Assembly: GCA_947427205.1 (NCBI GenBank)
Contig: CANEHB010000016.1
Location: 1 to 43,299 of the forward strand
Direction: 5' to 3'
DNA: 43,299 bases
Origin: an uncultured Clostridium sp.
Lineage (GTDB): Bacteria; Bacillota; Clostridia; TANB77; CAG-508
Below, piece by piece: positions 42,177 to 43,299 of this stretch (position 1 is the stretch's first letter; every line of letters starts with the position of its first letter). The notes under the pieces were generated by a model. The model was not told the DNA's origin. It was given only the letters and a program-made list of their open reading frames with translations, and did not search any database. A program made the position numbers and the translations under genes.

Positions 42177-42323
42177 ATTAGTCCTCCTTAATATATGAAA
42201 TCTTATATATTATATAAAATAAAAAATTATATGTTACTTTTTATAGTTTGATTAAAACTTTATTTATATTCTGTATTACTCTTACATTATATTCTAAAAA
42301 TTTAAATTTGTATATAGATATAT

Positions 42324-43118
42324 TTAAAAGTTATAGTATAAGTAAACATAGTAAGACATTGTTTCTTTGAATTCTTGGAAAGAAGAAAATATATCAGAAT
42401 AACTTTCTGTATATACATCATAAAGTTCTTCATCTGAAAAATAATCATTTATATTAAAATCTTCAAAAGAGTTATTTGTGGCATTTTTACTGTTGTTATG
42501 GTTGCTACTACTGTGCTCTGGTATGAAAGTATTTGCTGGTATATATGTTGATTTATTATTATTTATTATTGTTCCAGAACTTTTATTTTTTGAAAAAAGG
42601 TCAAAATTGTGAACTGCCATTGCAAAAATAAAAATATATATAGTAAAAATTAATATTAATCCTTTAATTTTAGAAGAAAAGGTCATACGATCAATAGAAT
42701 TAACAATATTATCTGAAAATTCATCATGAATATTTTTTTGAGTACTATAATTTGAGCTTGGTGTTTTTGAACGATGATAATTAGTATAACGTTTATCATA
42801 ATCACCAAAATCTGAATAAGTTTTATTTCTATAATAATCATGATACGAATACGAAGAAGGATTATTATATTTTGGTGGAGTGTATTCATAAGTTATATCA
42901 GTATTTTTGGGTGTAATTTCTTCATCATATTCAGCTCTAGTAGTAGGGTTAGATAAAATATCGTATGCAACATTAATTTCTTTTGTTTTTTTCTCAGCAA
43001 AAGTTTTATCACCTTGATATAAATCTGGATGATATTTTTTTACTAATGTTTTGTATGCATCTTTCAATTCTTCTTGTGAAGCGTTTTTACTAACACCTAA
43101 TATTTGATAGTAATTCAT
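42324..43118 (-). CDS. J-domain membrane protein
   Basis: 264 residues. A J domain at 3-66 has the HPD motif at 30-32 (KYHPDLYQ) and the usual [13 protein letters not shown] start. A Tyr/Asn/Ser-rich linker (about 70-135), one TM (about 153-172) and a Ser/Asn/His-rich then acidic tail follow. It should stimulate DnaK ATPase at the membrane; the client is unknown. It is not DnaJ itself (no Gly/Phe or zinc-finger region). Confidence 0.85.
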   Translation of the reverse strand: MNYYQILGVSKNASQEELKDAYKTLVKKYHPDLYQGDKTFAEKKTKEINVAYDILSNPTTRAEYDEEITPKNTDITYEYTPPKYNNPSSYSYHDYYRNKTYSDFGDYDKRYTNYHRSKTPSSNYSTQKNIHDEFSDNIVNSIDRMTFSSKIKGLILIFTIYIFIFAMAVHNFDLFSKNKSSGTIINNNKSTYIPANTFIPEHSSSNHNNSKNATNNSFEDFNINDYFSDEELYDVYTESYSDIFSSFQEFKETMSYYVYLYYNF

Positions 43119-43252
43119 TTAATTTAGATTAATCCCTTTCTATAATTAATTTAAACATTTATATATTAATTATAAATAAATTTTAGAAAAAAGTAAATGT
43201 AGTTTTATAATAATCATAAATGCAAAGTAACTTAATTTTTTTGTATAGGTTT

Positions 43253-43281
43253 AAAATAGATATGTCACATATAAATTGAAA
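43253..43281. repeat. 29-base dispersed repeat, copy 2
   Basis: 27 of 29 bases match 12421-12449. In this copy the centre ATATGTCACATAT is a perfect odd palindrome, as in a protein-binding site. It lies upstream of the J-domain gene's start, with the window ending 18 bases later. Confidence 0.75.
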
Positions 43282-43299
43282 ATAAAATATTGAAAGAGA

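Noticed and set aside
42177..42323. Lysine riboswitch upstream of asd
   Set aside because: The gap is only about 147 bases, very AT-rich, and lacks the conserved stems and G-rich motifs of the L box.
1..43299. CRISPR arrays, rRNA or tRNA genes
   Set aside because: I saw no regularly spaced direct repeats, no rRNA-like blocks, and no cloverleaf with TTCGA and CCA-end features in the gaps. A covariance search could still find a tRNA I missed.

Overview
The window looks like chromosomal DNA of a very AT-rich Gram-positive bacterium, most likely a gut-type member of the Clostridia. Reasons: A/T-rich third positions, AGA as the near-exclusive arginine codon, strong AGGAGG-type ribosome binding sites, TTG starts, a spore photoproduct lyase gene, a zinc-ribbon L32, and the der/plsY/gpsA neighbourhood. 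TGA is a normal stop (it ends the genes at 13285 and 23154). Almost all genes are on the + strand.

Layout. 1-1213: a complete IS3-family insertion sequence whose tip is the first base of the window. 1442-13933: a long co-directional run of small enzymes, rich in nucleotide-pool and nucleic-acid house-cleaning functions: three Nudix hydrolases, a MazG-like pyrophosphohydrolase, an MFS transporter, an APH-like kinase, two ASCH proteins, a deoxyribosyltransferase-like protein, an HhH-GPD-like protein, a PHP phosphoesterase, an MBL hydrolase, RdgB, a spore photoproduct lyase, a uracil-DNA-glycosylase-like protein and an alpha/beta hydrolase. 15256-18813: an HTH protein with a degenerate Rossmann-like domain, a second YgjV-like membrane protein and an HD protein. 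21871-28676: a GT-C membrane protein, a small alarmone synthetase followed by an HD protein, an 841-residue adenosine-deaminase/SLOG-like fusion and an unknown protein. 28760-28948: rpmF. 31541-39907: dCMP deaminase, a YfhO-like membrane protein, der, another large membrane protein, plsY, gpsA, a zinc-ribbon protein and dtd. 39932-43118: a small unknown protein, a lipoprotein, asd and a J-domain membrane protein.

Interleaved with these are four patches of visibly different base and codon usage (more G/C, CGT/CGG and TCG codons): a lipoprotein (14152-14925), a TPM-domain protein with a LemA protein (19147-21739), two small VWA-type membrane proteins (29154-30493) and an unknown 167-residue protein (30743-31246). 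Each patch carries its own near-consensus promoter and its own intrinsic terminator, so they look like self-contained transcription units acquired from a less AT-rich relative.

The most striking signal is in the native genes. The only three in-frame CGG codons I found there, one in splB and two in the YfhO-like gene, all lie in the quadruplet CGGA, and at each the conserved reading frame continues only if one base (the C) is skipped and GGA is read as glycine. Restored this way, both proteins have normal family length and a Gly where the families favour one. This suggests +1 frameshifting or quadruplet decoding at CGGA. The acquired-looking patches use CGG as ordinary arginine, including once as CGGA, which is the main evidence against a strict rule and needs explaining.
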